This document shows positions 1 to 8,632 of a stretch of DNA of 64,000 bases, piece by piece. This stretch comes from Glycomyces sp. TRM65418 (GTDB lineage: Bacteria > Actinomycetota > Actinomycetes > Mycobacteriales > Micromonosporaceae). The notes below the pieces were generated by a model that was not told the origin of the DNA, did not search any database, and was given only the letters and a program-made list of their open reading frames with translations. Made by a program: the position numbers and the translations under genes. The DNA lies in assembly GCF_019710475.1 (NCBI RefSeq), contig NZ_JAJFAX010000005.1, positions 186,001 through 250,000 on the forward strand. Direction: 5' to 3'. Each line of letters starts with the position of its first letter. Position 1 is the stretch's first letter.

Positions 1-2
1 AC

Positions 3-803
3 TGGGCCCAGAAGCTCGAACAGGCCGGGTGCCACGTCATGTACGGGATAGTGGGCCTCAAGACCCACTGCAAGCTCGCCCTGGTCGTGCGGCAGGAAGC
101 GGACGGGACGCTCCTGCGCTACAGCCACGTCGGCACCGGCAACTACCACCCGACGACCGCGCGCCTCTACGAGGACGTCGGCATCCTCACCACCGACCCC
201 GAGGTCGGCGAGGACGTGAACGCCGTCTTCAACCACCTCACCGGCTTCTCCCGCGACGAGGACTTCCACCGGCTGCTCGTCGCCCCGCACTCGCTGCGGC
301 CCGGCCTGATCGAGCGGATCGACCGCGAGATCGAGAACCACCGCAAGGGCCTGCCCGCGCGCCTGCGGTTCAAATGCAACTCGCTCACCGACGAAGGCAT
401 CATCGACGCCCTCTACCGGGCCTCCCGCGCCGGCGTCAAGGTCGACATGCTCATCCGCGGCATCTGCGCCCTGCGGCCCGGCGTGCCCGGATTGTCCGAG
501 AACATCCGCGTCCGCAGCGTCCTGGGCCGGTTCCTCGAACACTCCCGGGTATACGTGTTCGAGAACGGCGGCGACCCGGAAGTATGGTTGGGCAGCGCCG
601 ACCTGATGCACCGCAACCTCGACCGCCGCGTGGAGGTCCTGGTGCGGGTCGAAGGCGACGCCCACCGCGCGCAGCTCACATCGCTGCTCGACCGCGGCAT
701 GGACGACGACATCCGGTCCTGGCGGCTGGGCCCCCTGGGACTGTGGACCCGGCAGACTCGAGGGGGCGACCTCCAGGAACAACTCATGCAGGAGCACCGT
801 TGA
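3..803 (+). CDS. ppk: Polyphosphate kinase 1, C-terminal part (5' end outside window)
   Basis: This is the last 266 residues of a PPK1, which reversibly builds inorganic polyphosphate from ATP. The reading frame is open from the first base, so the gene begins upstream. Visible family motifs are [35 protein letters not shown] and, in the C2 domain, [16 protein letters not shown], whose His corresponds to the second conserved active-site His. The autophosphorylated His lies in the missing part. The stop codon overlaps the TTG start of the next gene (TTGA), so translation is probably coupled. The ppk-mutT1 order is also found in mycobacteria, which supports both calls. Confidence 0.95.
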   Translation, partial: WAQKLEQAGCHVMYGIVGLKTHCKLALVVRQEADGTLLRYSHVGTGNYHPTTARLYEDVGILTTDPEVGEDVNAVFNHLTGFSRDEDFHRLLVAPHSLRPGLIERIDREIENHRKGLPARLRFKCNSLTDEGIIDALYRASRAGVKVDMLIRGICALRPGVPGLSENIRVRSVLGRFLEHSRVYVFENGGDPEVWLGSADLMHRNLDRRVEVLVRVEGDAHRAQLTSLLDRGMDDDIRSWRLGPLGLWTRQTRGGDLQEQLMQEHR

Positions 804-1681
804 CGCAACCCGAGATCTTCGCCGCCGGAGCCGTCCTGTGGCGCCAGAGCGAGAACGGCCCCGAACTGGCACTCATCCACCGCCCCAAGTACGACGACTG
901 GACCTTCCCCAAAGGCAAGCTCAAGCGCGGCGAGCACCTGCTCGCCGCCGCGCAGCGGGAGATCTTCGAGGAGACGGGCGTCCGGCCGGTGCTCGGCCGC
1001 CCGCTCGCGCCGTCCTTCTACGACAAAGAGGGCAAACTCAAGCGCGTCGACTACTGGTGCGCCACGGCCGCGCCCGGCGACGCCGTCGGCGAAGCGGTCG
1101 ACCCGCGCGAGGTCGACGACCTCGAATGGGTGCCGCTCGCCGATGTCGCCGACCGGCTCACGTACGAACGCGACCAGCCGGTGCTCGCCGACTTCGCGCA
1201 GGACATCGCCCGCGAGACCGTGCCGCTCATCTTCATCCGGCACGCCGTCGCCCTCTCGAAGGCCGACTGGTTCGACCAGGACGAACTGCGCCCGCTCAAC
1301 CAGCGCGGTCGCGAACGGGCCCAGCAGCTGGAGGTGTTGCTCGCCGCGTACCCCACGGGTGCGGCCTACAGCGCTTCGAGCGCCCGCTGCCTGGAGACGC
1401 TGCTGCCGTACTGCGCCGCCGAGGGCATCCCGGTGAGCGGCCTGCCCGAGTTCACGCCGGGCACGGCGAAGCCGGGCCAGGCCGAGGCCCGCCTGGACGA
1501 GATCCTCGCCTCCGGGAAGCCCGCGGTCGTGTGCGGGCACGGCGAGACGATCGACGAGCTGATCGCGTGGGTGAGCGGCCGCCTCGGCGCGCCGGTCCAC
1601 GAGGGGCCTTTGGAGAAGGGTTCGTTCGTGGTCTTCCACACCGCCGGCGGCGAGCTGGTGGCGACCGAGCAGCACGAGTGA
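800..1681 (+). CDS. mutT1: NUDIX hydrolase fused to histidine phosphatase (MutT1 type)
   Basis: This 293-residue protein has two domains. Residues 1-140 are a NUDIX fold with the Nudix box starting [16 protein letters not shown] and continuing IFEETGV. Residues 145-293 are a histidine-phosphatase domain with RHAVAL near its start and GHGETIDEL late. Mycobacterial MutT1 of this architecture hydrolyses 8-oxo-(d)GTP and dinucleoside polyphosphates; the substrate here is inferred from that. The TTG start at 800 is chosen because it follows GGAG by about 5 nt, overlaps the ppk stop, and yields the family N-terminus. The longer upstream frame is a shadow of ppk. Confidence 0.93.
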   Translation: MTQPEIFAAGAVLWRQSENGPELALIHRPKYDDWTFPKGKLKRGEHLLAAAQREIFEETGVRPVLGRPLAPSFYDKEGKLKRVDYWCATAAPGDAVGEAVDPREVDDLEWVPLADVADRLTYERDQPVLADFAQDIARETVPLIFIRHAVALSKADWFDQDELRPLNQRGRERAQQLEVLLAAYPTGAAYSASSARCLETLLPYCAAEGIPVSGLPEFTPGTAKPGQAEARLDEILASGKPAVVCGHGETIDELIAWVSGRLGAPVHEGPLEKGSFVVFHTAGGELVATEQHE

Positions 1682-1686
1682 TGTCG

Positions 1687-1723
1687 GCGCGGGCGGCCGG
1701 GCCGGGTGCCCGGCCGCCCGCGC
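1687..1723 (+). terminator. Strong GC hairpin after ppk-mutT1
   Basis: Two perfect 16-bp arms (1687-1702 and 1708-1723) enclose the 5-nt loop CGGGT, six bases after the mutT1 stop. There is no U-tract, as is common for actinobacterial terminators. Confidence 0.8.
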
Positions 1724-1955
1724 TCTCCGCGGAGGAGGCGGCACTGCGGGGACCGCGCGCGGGTGGCTTCCCGCGCGCGGTCTCGGTATGGCGACGTTCG
1801 CGAATCCCCTCTGTCGCCGCCATCCCGCAGTGCCAGATGGCGTTTTTGCCATCTACTACAACACGCTCGGTCAGCGAGTCGCAACAAGAACTTCTCACCT
1901 GTGGATAACTTCGTGAGCTGGACTTTTGTTGCCTGGTGCAGGCCTGTGGACGGCG

Positions 1956-4900
1956 TCAGCGGGCCAGGCGGACCGTGTCGAGGAAGATGCCGCCGCCGCG
2001 GAACACCAGGTACAGGTCCTGGACGCCCGCGGCGCCGGTGAGCGGCGCTTCGACGTCCACGAAGGCCTGGAGGTCGCCGGTCTTCGGGACCGCGACCTCG
2101 CCGAGCAGCCGGCCGTCGGGGGCGCCGGCGCGGACCTCGACCACCGGGTCGGCCAGGTCGGCCCAGTCCGCTCCCGTGGTGGCCGCGCGCAGGTGGATCC
2201 CGCTCGCGCCGTCCAGGACCGCCTTCGTGAAGCCGACATACGCGCCCGGTCGGCGCGAACCGGTCGAGTGGTAGCCGCCCTCGCGGGCGACCGTGTGCAG
2301 CTTGGAGACCTCCCAATAGGTGAGGCCCTCGGCGATCGTGGCCTTCTCCCAGACATTGGCCGTTTCGGACAGGTCGAGGTCCGCGACGGTCTCGCCTCGG
2401 AGGCGCACCAGCGCCTCGGGGCCTTCGCCGCCGACGCCGAGCCTGATGCGGTAGTCCCCGGTCTCCACGATCCGCTCCCCGCGCACCACGTCCCATACGA
2501 ACAGGTCCTGCGGATCCACTTCGATCGCGACCCGGCGCGTCTCGCCCGGGGCGAGGTCCTTGACGCGTGTGAAGCCCGCGAGCTGGGCGTTCGGGACCCG
2601 GTCGCCGTAGGCCGATGCGGTCGCGCTCGCGAAGACCAGCGCGACCTCGTCGGAGGTGCGCTCCCCGGCGTTGCGGACGTCGAACGCCACCGTGAATGGG
2701 GAGCCCGCGTCGGCCTCGGCCGGGACCTCCAGGCCGCTGTACTCCACAGTGGTGTAGCTGAGGCCGTGTCCGAAGCCGAAGACCGGTTCGGCCTTGGAGT
2801 AGCGGTAGGTCAGGCCCGCGCTGATGACGTCGTATTCGAGCATGTCGACCTCGTTGACCCGGTACGCCCCGGCCTTCGGGCCCGGTTTCGGCAGTGAGGC
2901 GGTGTCGGCGAGCCAGGTGGAGGTGAGGCGGCCGGCGGGCGCGTAGTCGCCGACGAGGGCCTCGGCCAGCGCGGTCCCGGCGGCCTGGCCGGCGTGGGAG
3001 CTGTAGAGGATCGCGGCGACGTTCGGGTCGGCGGCGATGTCGCCGATCGCGAGCGGGTAGGCGGCGACCACGACGACGACGGTGCGGCCGGGTTTGGCGG
3101 CGGCGACCTCGCGGACGAGGTCGGCTTGGCGGGGGGCGAGGTCGAGGCCGGGCCGGTCGAAGCATTCGCGGGCGTTGATGAGCGGGTGGTTGCCGACGAA
3201 GACGACCGCCCAGTCGGCTTCGGCCGCGACGGCGGCCGCCGCGGCGGGGCCGTCCTCGACGAGTGTTTCGGTGAGGAGCGGTTCGGCCGGGCCTTTGGCG
3301 AGGGGCAGTGAGCGGTCTTCGGCGAGGCGCACGTGGAAGGGCCCGTCGGGTTCGGAGGGGACGTGGTTCATGCCGAACAGCTCGACTTTGCCCGTTTCGG
3401 CGCCCGGGGCGGGGTGGTAGTGGAAGTTCTGGAAGGTGAACCAGGCGTTGGCGTCCTCCATCCGCTCGTCCTTGGCGAGGAGGACGGGGCCGGTGCCGCC
3501 GCCGGACGCGCCGGCCTGGTTGGCGAAGGTCGCGCCTTCGTCGTTCTCTTCCAGCAGGTTGGCCGTGACGAACGTGCCGGTGGCGTGGTGGCGGAACATG
3601 TACTGGTCGTGCGCCCAGTCCCAGACTTCGAAGGTCTCGGTGTCGCCGGGGGTCTCGGCGCGGGCGACGAGGGCGCCGCTGTCGGCGACGTTCACGTATT
3701 TGCCGTCGGCCTCCCAGGCGACGGTGTCGTTGCCGCTGTGGAAGGTCACCTGTGCGGCGCCGAGGCGTTCGCGGAGGGCCTGGAGCGGGGTGACGCGGCG
3801 TTCGTCGGGGACGAGGGGGCTGTAGTAGTCGCGGAGGTTCAGCTCGGCGAGGGGGCCGAGGACGGCGATGCGGGCCGTCTCGGGGAGCGGGAGGGCGGCC
3901 TGGTCGTTCTTGAGGAGCACGAGTTGTTCGCGGGCGGCTTGGAGGGCGAGTCCGGTCGCTTCGGGGCGGTGCTGGGGGTGCGGGTCGGGTTCGATGCGGT
4001 TGTAGGCGCAGGCGTCGCCGTCGAGTTTGCCGGTGCGGACGAGGAAGTCGAGCCAGTCGCGGACGGCGCGGTCGACGTGGTCCATGGTGAGGCCGAAGAG
4101 GCCGCGGCGGACCGCTTCGGCGGCGTCGGCGACGAAGGGCAGGTCGGAGCCGTCGTGGAAGTGGCTCTGCCCGGCGAGGAGCATGAGCCCGGCGGCGTAG
4201 ACGCCGGTCTCGTCCTTGTCGATGTCGCGGCCGGCTTCGGCCGCGAGGGCCTTCGGGTAGGGGACGTCGCCGCCTTCGGGGGTCTCCCAGGTGTCCCAGA
4301 CGGCGCCCTTGGTGGTGTTGAGGTTGACGCCGTCCCAGCCGTCGGGGAGGAAGAAGAAGCGGCCGTCGGTCCACTCGGTGCGGAGGGTGTCCATGATGGG
4401 CGAGATGATGGAGGGCACGCCGTTGACGAGGTTGTAGGCGGTCATCGCGCCGTGGACCGCGCCGGCCTCGACCGGTTTGCGGTAGGGGACGGCCTGGTAT
4501 TCGTGGAGCGCGCGGACGCCCATCGAGGCGGAGCCGCGGTGGCGGTGCCATTCGTGGTTGTAGCCGAGGAAGTGCTTCATCTGCGGGAGGATGCGCACGT
4601 AGGCGGGGTGGCGGCCGCGCAGGCCCCAGGCGTAGGCGGTGGTCATGGCGGCGACGTGGAGGGGGTCTTCGCCGAAGCCTTCCTCGAAGCGGCCGGCGAG
4701 GGGGTTGGAGCGGATGTCGGCGACGGGTCCGAAGCCGGCGTAGACGTCGGTGTCGCGGGCGCGGGTCTCGTGGGAGACGACTTCGCCGATGCGTTCCATC
4801 AGTTCGGTGTCCCAGGTGGCGCCGAGGCCGATGGCCTGGGGGAAGAGCGTGGCGTCCGCGTGGTGGCCGGAGCCGTGGAGGACCTCGTTGAACTGGTTGC

Positions 4901-5051
4901 GGAGGGCGGGGAGGGTGTTGCCGTCGGCGAGGAGGGTCTCGGGGACGCCGTTCAGGCAGGCGAGTTTCTGCTCGTCGGTCATGAGGGCGAGGATCGCCTC
5001 CACGCGTTCGGCGACGGGCCGGTTGGGGTCGAGGTACGCGGGAGCGCTCAT
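1956..5051 (-). CDS. Glycoside hydrolase family 3 protein with inserted domain and C-terminal CBM6-like module
   Basis: This is a predicted exo-acting beta-glycosidase of about 1031 residues. The N-terminal GH3 barrel shows FPQAIGLGATWD, KHFLGYNHEWHRHRG and GAMTAYNLVNGVPS. The usual SDWG nucleophile region reads FFFLPDGWDG (about residue 234), so Asp remains but the surroundings are atypical. The second GH3 domain (LLKNDQAALPL, AVLGPLAELN) carries an insertion at about 430-560, followed by a fibronectin-III-like domain and a C-terminal CBM6-like beta domain (about 905-1031). No signal peptide is visible, so the enzyme is probably cytoplasmic. The start could also be an ATG at 5087. No transporter or regulator is adjacent. 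The substrate cannot be read from the sequence. Confidence 0.88.
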   Translation of the reverse strand: MSAPAYLDPNRPVAERVEAILALMTDEQKLACLNGVPETLLADGNTLPALRNQFNEVLHGSGHHADATLFPQAIGLGATWDTELMERIGEVVSHETRARDTDVYAGFGPVADIRSNPLAGRFEEGFGEDPLHVAAMTTAYAWGLRGRHPAYVRILPQMKHFLGYNHEWHRHRGSASMGVRALHEYQAVPYRKPVEAGAVHGAMTAYNLVNGVPSIISPIMDTLRTEWTDGRFFFLPDGWDGVNLNTTKGAVWDTWETPEGGDVPYPKALAAEAGRDIDKDETGVYAAGLMLLAGQSHFHDGSDLPFVADAAEAVRRGLFGLTMDHVDRAVRDWLDFLVRTGKLDGDACAYNRIEPDPHPQHRPEATGLALQAAREQLVLLKNDQAALPLPETARIAVLGPLAELNLRDYYSPLVPDERRVTPLQALRERLGAAQVTFHSGNDTVAWEADGKYVNVADSGALVARAETPGDTETFEVWDWAHDQYMFRHHATGTFVTANLLEENDEGATFANQAGASGGGTGPVLLAKDERMEDANAWFTFQNFHYHPAPGAETGKVELFGMNHVPSEPDGPFHVRLAEDRSLPLAKGPAEPLLTETLVEDGPAAAAAVAAEADWAVVFVGNHPLINARECFDRPGLDLAPRQADLVREVAAAKPGRTVVVVVAAYPLAIGDIAADPNVAAILYSSHAGQAAGTALAEALVGDYAPAGRLTSTWLADTASLPKPGPKAGAYRVNEVDMLEYDVISAGLTYRYSKAEPVFGFGHGLSYTTVEYSGLEVPAEADAGSPFTVAFDVRNAGERTSDEVALVFASATASAYGDRVPNAQLAGFTRVKDLAPGETRRVAIEVDPQDLFVWDVVRGERIVETGDYRIRLGVGGEGPEALVRLRGETVADLDLSETANVWEKATIAEGLTYWEVSKLHTVAREGGYHSTGSRRPGAYVGFTKAVLDGASGIHLRAATTGADWADLADPVVEVRAGAPDGRLLGEVAVPKTGDLQAFVDVEAPLTGAAGVQDLYLVFRGGGIFLDTVRLAR

Positions 5052-5431
5052 GCTTGTCCGATCGGTCGGTGGCAGGTCCCATGACATTACGACGGACGAC
5101 CAGACAAATTCAAGCGGGTATGACGTACGGCGCGGTGGGCGGCGTGGGGGCGAGGTGCTGCGGCGCCGTGCCCCGGGGGGCAGGTGTGGCGGCGCCGGGG
5201 GTTTCCTGGTTCAACGCTGCCGCAGGGGCGGGACGGTCGACGACGCGGGGGCGGTTCGGTCTCGTTCGGATTGCTGACCGGTCCCCGAAGTCGGGTGGGT
5301 CGCGACACAGCGGCCCCGGTGCGACGGCGGCTCGGGGGTGGCCGTTCGGTTGCGTTCTGCGTGTTCCGGTGGGCGAGCGGGGCTCGCAACGGGGGCGGCC
5401 GGTCTCGGTCCGGTTGGTTACGATGCTCGTC
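5052..5431. other. Intergenic region between divergent GH3 and Hsp70 genes
   Basis: GC-rich spacer of about 380 bp. The TAnnnT box of the Hsp70 gene is its only recognisable signal. I see no convincing gene or strong hairpin in it. Confidence 0.5.
5419..5424 (+). promoter_or_regulatory. -10 box of a leaderless transcript
   Basis: TACGAT lies 7 nt before the ATG at 5432, and no Shine-Dalgarno sequence is present. This is the recurrent TAnnnT-N6/7-start pattern of the window. Confidence 0.6.
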
Positions 5432-7951
5432 ATGAGCCCCGGCCCCCAAGGAACTTCGCTCGGCGTCGATTTCGGCACCTCGCACACCATTGCGGTGGTC
5501 CGCCGTGCCGACGGGAGCCTGCGGCCGCTGCTCTTCGACGGCGCGCCCCTCATGCCCTCCGCGGTGTGCGCCGACGCCGACGGCGGCCTCCTCGTGGGCC
5601 GCGACGCCGTCCACGCCGGCCGCCGCCACCCCGAGCGCTTCGAACCCAACCCCAAGCGCCTCATCGACCGCCCCTCGACCCTGCTCGGCGTGCGCGAATT
5701 CCCGATCGCCGACCTCATCGCGGCCGTGCTGCACGCCGTCGCCGAGGAATGCCGCCGCGTCGTCGGCCGCCCCTCGCAGGTCACGCTCACCGTCCCCGCC
5801 GAGTGGGGGCCGGGCCGCCGCCAGGTCGTCGAGGACGCCGCCGCGCGTGCCGGGCTCGGGCGGGTCCGCCTCGTCCCCGAGCCGGTGGCCGCCGCGACCT
5901 ACTACGCCGAGTCCCTCAAGCACCGCATGGCCGTCGGGTCGTCCATCGTGGTCTACGACCTCGGGGCGGGCACGTTCGACGCGAGTGTCGTGCGCCGCAC
6001 CGACGACGGTTTCACCACGGTGGCCCTCGACGGCCGCAGCGACTTGGGCGGCTTGGACATCGACGCGGCGCTCGTGGAGCATCTCGGCCGGACCTACGGG
6101 GACCGGGAGGGCTGGAAGCGGCTGATGCGCCCGACGACGCTCGAGGAGCGCCGCCACTTCCTCGACTTCCAGGGGGAGATCCGCGGCGCGAAGGAGCGCC
6201 TCTCGCGCCACCAGCAGTCCGACTTCGCGATCCCCCTGCTCGGCGTCGAGGCGCACCTGACCCGCACCGAGCTCGAGGCCGTCGCCAGGCCGCACCTGGA
6301 GCGGACCATCGAGGTCACGCAGGCCGTCATCCGCGCCGCCGGGCTCGACGTCGCCGCGAGCGCGGGGGTGTTCCTCGTCGGCGGCGCCAGCCGCATGCCG
6401 CTCGTGGCGACCATGCTGCACCGGGCGCTGGGGTCGGCCCCCACGGTCCTCGACCAGCCCGAGATCGTCGTCGCCGAGGGGAGCGTGCTGTGGCAGGCGG
6501 GCTCCTCGGAGCCCGCCCTTGCCTCGCAGCGGACGCCGCAGGCCGCCGCGTTCGCCGCGCCGCTGACGCCCGCCGCGCCGGTGACCCCCGGGCCGGTCTC
6601 GGCGACGCCGCCGACCGTCGGCCCGCTCACGCCGGCCGAACCGCAGGCGCCGCCCTACCGGCCCTCGCCGCCGGAGCCGCACGACGCGACGGGGCGGCGG
6701 CCGAGCCCGGCGCAGGCCCTCCCGCCGCAGGCCCGCCCGGTCCCGACGCCGCCCCGGCCGCAGGCGGCGGTGGGCGGCGACGACGCCGACCCGCCGGAAC
6801 CCCCGCTGACGGAGGCGGAACGCCGACGCCGCAAACGGATCGGCACCCGCGCGGTCGTCGCGATCATCCTCGTCAACGCGCTCGTGATCGCCGGTCTCGC
6901 CTGGCACTTCGGCCGGGACGGGGGCCAGGGCGAGGAGGACTTCTACGACTACGTGCCGCCCTCGCTGGTCCTGAACTGGGGCGCCAACGAGACGGGGACC
7001 CTGGTCGCCGAGCTCACCGGCGCGCACGAGGAGGCCATCGCCTCGCTCACGACCGTCGAGACCGACGATGGCGCCTTGCTGTTCTCGGCCGACGCCCAGG
7101 GCACCATCCGGTCGTGGTCCATGGACACCGGCGCCATGGTGCAGACCTACCGGGTCTCGGCCGGGGTCGACTCCCTCCACTCGACGTACGGCTCCGACGG
7201 TTCGCCGATCGTCGTCGCCGTGGACCACGATTACGCCGCCCATGTGTGGCGTCCCTCCGCGTCGACGTTCGAATACGCGGGGATGCCGGAGCTGGCCGAG
7301 AGGGGCGACGTGGGCCGGCTCAGCGTGGGCACGTTCATGGACGCGCCGACGCTCGGTCTCACGAACGACACCCGGATGGAGCTGTTCGACCTCGAATCGC
7401 GGACCTCCCACGGGGTCCACGCGATTCCCGAGCACGGCGGCTGGGCGGTCTTCTACACGGCCGAGGACGAGCTCCATTCCGCGGTCGCGGTGCATCCCGA
7501 CCACATGCTCATGGACATCGACGCGGAGAGCGCCCAGATGCTGGCGCCCCTGGAGGACACCGGCCAATGGCCCCAGGACGTCCGGGTGGGGGCGTTGAAG
7601 GTCCTCTACCAGGGGGGCATGCCGCACGCGATGGTCCTCGGCGAGGACGGGATCCTGTACTGCTGGGACCTCTCGTCCTATGCGCCTTCGCTGGGCCCGA
7701 TGCCCTTCGACACCGACTTCGCCAAATTCCACGACGAGATCGTCGATACTGCGGAGGGCCCGTCGATCCTGTTCACCGACGTGGACGGCGGCGGGTGGCT
7801 CAAGAGCTTCGACACCGAGGAGACGATCCCGCTCAGCCGCAATGACGCGGCCGCGTTCACCGAGCTGGGGACCGTCGACGTCGACGGCACTCGCGTCGCC
7901 GTCACCGGCGATGCGGCCGGCAACATTCAATTCTGGAGTCTGGGACTGTGA
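5432..7951 (+). CDS. Hsp70-family ATPase with a membrane anchor and C-terminal beta-propeller-like domain
   Basis: 839 residues. Residues 1-350 form an Hsp70/actin-type nucleotide-binding domain, with LGVDFGTSHTIAVV, EPVAAATYYAE, VVYDLGAGTFDASVV and VFLVGGASRMPLV. The DnaK substrate-binding domain is absent. Instead there is a Pro/Ala-rich linker (about 365-460), a basic stretch, one transmembrane helix (about 472-492), and a roughly 340-residue domain that would lie outside the membrane. This last part has spaced WD40-like blades (for example LLFSADAQGTIRSWSMDTG, and AVTGDAAGNIQFWSLGL at the end). ATP-dependent activity is predicted inside the cell, with a binding module outside. The partner is unknown. 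The start follows the leaderless pattern; an ATG at 5423 is an alternative. The stop overlaps the next gene. Confidence 0.85.
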   Translation: MSPGPQGTSLGVDFGTSHTIAVVRRADGSLRPLLFDGAPLMPSAVCADADGGLLVGRDAVHAGRRHPERFEPNPKRLIDRPSTLLGVREFPIADLIAAVLHAVAEECRRVVGRPSQVTLTVPAEWGPGRRQVVEDAAARAGLGRVRLVPEPVAAATYYAESLKHRMAVGSSIVVYDLGAGTFDASVVRRTDDGFTTVALDGRSDLGGLDIDAALVEHLGRTYGDREGWKRLMRPTTLEERRHFLDFQGEIRGAKERLSRHQQSDFAIPLLGVEAHLTRTELEAVARPHLERTIEVTQAVIRAAGLDVAASAGVFLVGGASRMPLVATMLHRALGSAPTVLDQPEIVVAEGSVLWQAGSSEPALASQRTPQAAAFAAPLTPAAPVTPGPVSATPPTVGPLTPAEPQAPPYRPSPPEPHDATGRRPSPAQALPPQARPVPTPPRPQAAVGGDDADPPEPPLTEAERRRRKRIGTRAVVAIILVNALVIAGLAWHFGRDGGQGEEDFYDYVPPSLVLNWGANETGTLVAELTGAHEEAIASLTTVETDDGALLFSADAQGTIRSWSMDTGAMVQTYRVSAGVDSLHSTYGSDGSPIVVAVDHDYAAHVWRPSASTFEYAGMPELAERGDVGRLSVGTFMDAPTLGLTNDTRMELFDLESRTSHGVHAIPEHGGWAVFYTAEDELHSAVAVHPDHMLMDIDAESAQMLAPLEDTGQWPQDVRVGALKVLYQGGMPHAMVLGEDGILYCWDLSSYAPSLGPMPFDTDFAKFHDEIVDTAEGPSILFTDVDGGGWLKSFDTEETIPLSRNDAAAFTELGTVDVDGTRVAVTGDAAGNIQFWSLGL

Positions 7952-8472
7952 TCTTCCTGGTCATCGCGGCGGTCATCATCGCCGCCGCCACCGCGTACAC
8001 CATCTGGGCCATGGGCCAGGAGCGCCGGATCGAGACCACCGCGCATCTCGACGCGCGCGCCAACGAGGTGTGGGCGGTCCTCGCCGACTTCCCCGCCTAC
8101 GGCGAGTGGAATCCGTTCATCACCGAGATCTCCGGTCTCCTCGCCGAGGAGGAGCGCCTCGAGGTGGCTTTCAAGCAGGTGTCGGAGCAGCACCCGGACG
8201 GCAGGACCACCCGGTTCCGGCCGCGGATCCTGCGCGTCTCCCCGGCCCGGCAGATCCGCTGGCTCGGGAAGCTCGGCCCCGGGGGCCTGTTCGACGGCGA
8301 GCACTACTTCGTGCTCGAACCGCAGAGCGACGGCACCACGGTCCTCATCCACGGGGAGCGTTTCACCGGGGTGCTCGTGCCGCTGATGTCCTCGGTCCTG
8401 GACGACACCGAACGCAACTTCACCGCGATGAACCAGGCGCTCGCCGCGCGTTTGAAGACCGTCGAGGCGTGA
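7948..8472 (+). CDS. SRPBCC (polyketide cyclase/START-like) protein with N-terminal membrane helix
   Basis: 174 residues. Residues 1-22 form a hydrophobic helix (IFLVIAAVIIAAATAYTIWA). The rest has the SRPBCC ligand-pocket pattern, with IETTAHLDARANEVWAVLAD, FPAYGEWNPF and RFTGVLVPLMSSVLDDTERN. The GTG start sits inside the end of the Hsp70 gene (GTGA overlap), so the two are translated together and may act together at the membrane. Relatives bind small hydrophobic ligands. The ligand here is unknown. Confidence 0.85.
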   Translation: MIFLVIAAVIIAAATAYTIWAMGQERRIETTAHLDARANEVWAVLADFPAYGEWNPFITEISGLLAEEERLEVAFKQVSEQHPDGRTTRFRPRILRVSPARQIRWLGKLGPGGLFDGEHYFVLEPQSDGTTVLIHGERFTGVLVPLMSSVLDDTERNFTAMNQALAARLKTVEA

Positions 8473-8520
8473 GCCGCGCCGCGCGGGACGCGGCCGGCCG
8501 GCAGTTGTGGAGACGCGCGT

Positions 8521-8549
8521 GCGCGCCGCGGCTCGATGCCGCGGCGCGC
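8521..8549. terminator. Hairpin between convergent SRPBCC and chaplin-like genes
   Basis: Perfect 12-bp arms GCGCGCCGCGGC (8521-8532) and its complement (8538-8549) flank a 5-nt loop. The position suits a bidirectional terminator. Confidence 0.7.
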
Positions 8550-8632
8550 CGGGTCGTGCAGGGTCCGAGCGCCGGGAGCGGCCCGCGCCCCGGGGGCGTG
8601 GACCGCTCGCCGTGTGCGCTTTTCCGTGCGGC

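Noticed and set aside
1366-5082. A 1238-codon minus frame over the GH3 gene
   Set aside because: Runs of Arg and Pro with no domain; the GH3 frame has all family motifs.
5087-7930. A 947-codon open frame on the minus strand opposite the Hsp70 gene
   Set aside because: It is an artefact of high GC: Arg/Pro/Gly-rich, no family motif, exactly antisense to a well supported gene.
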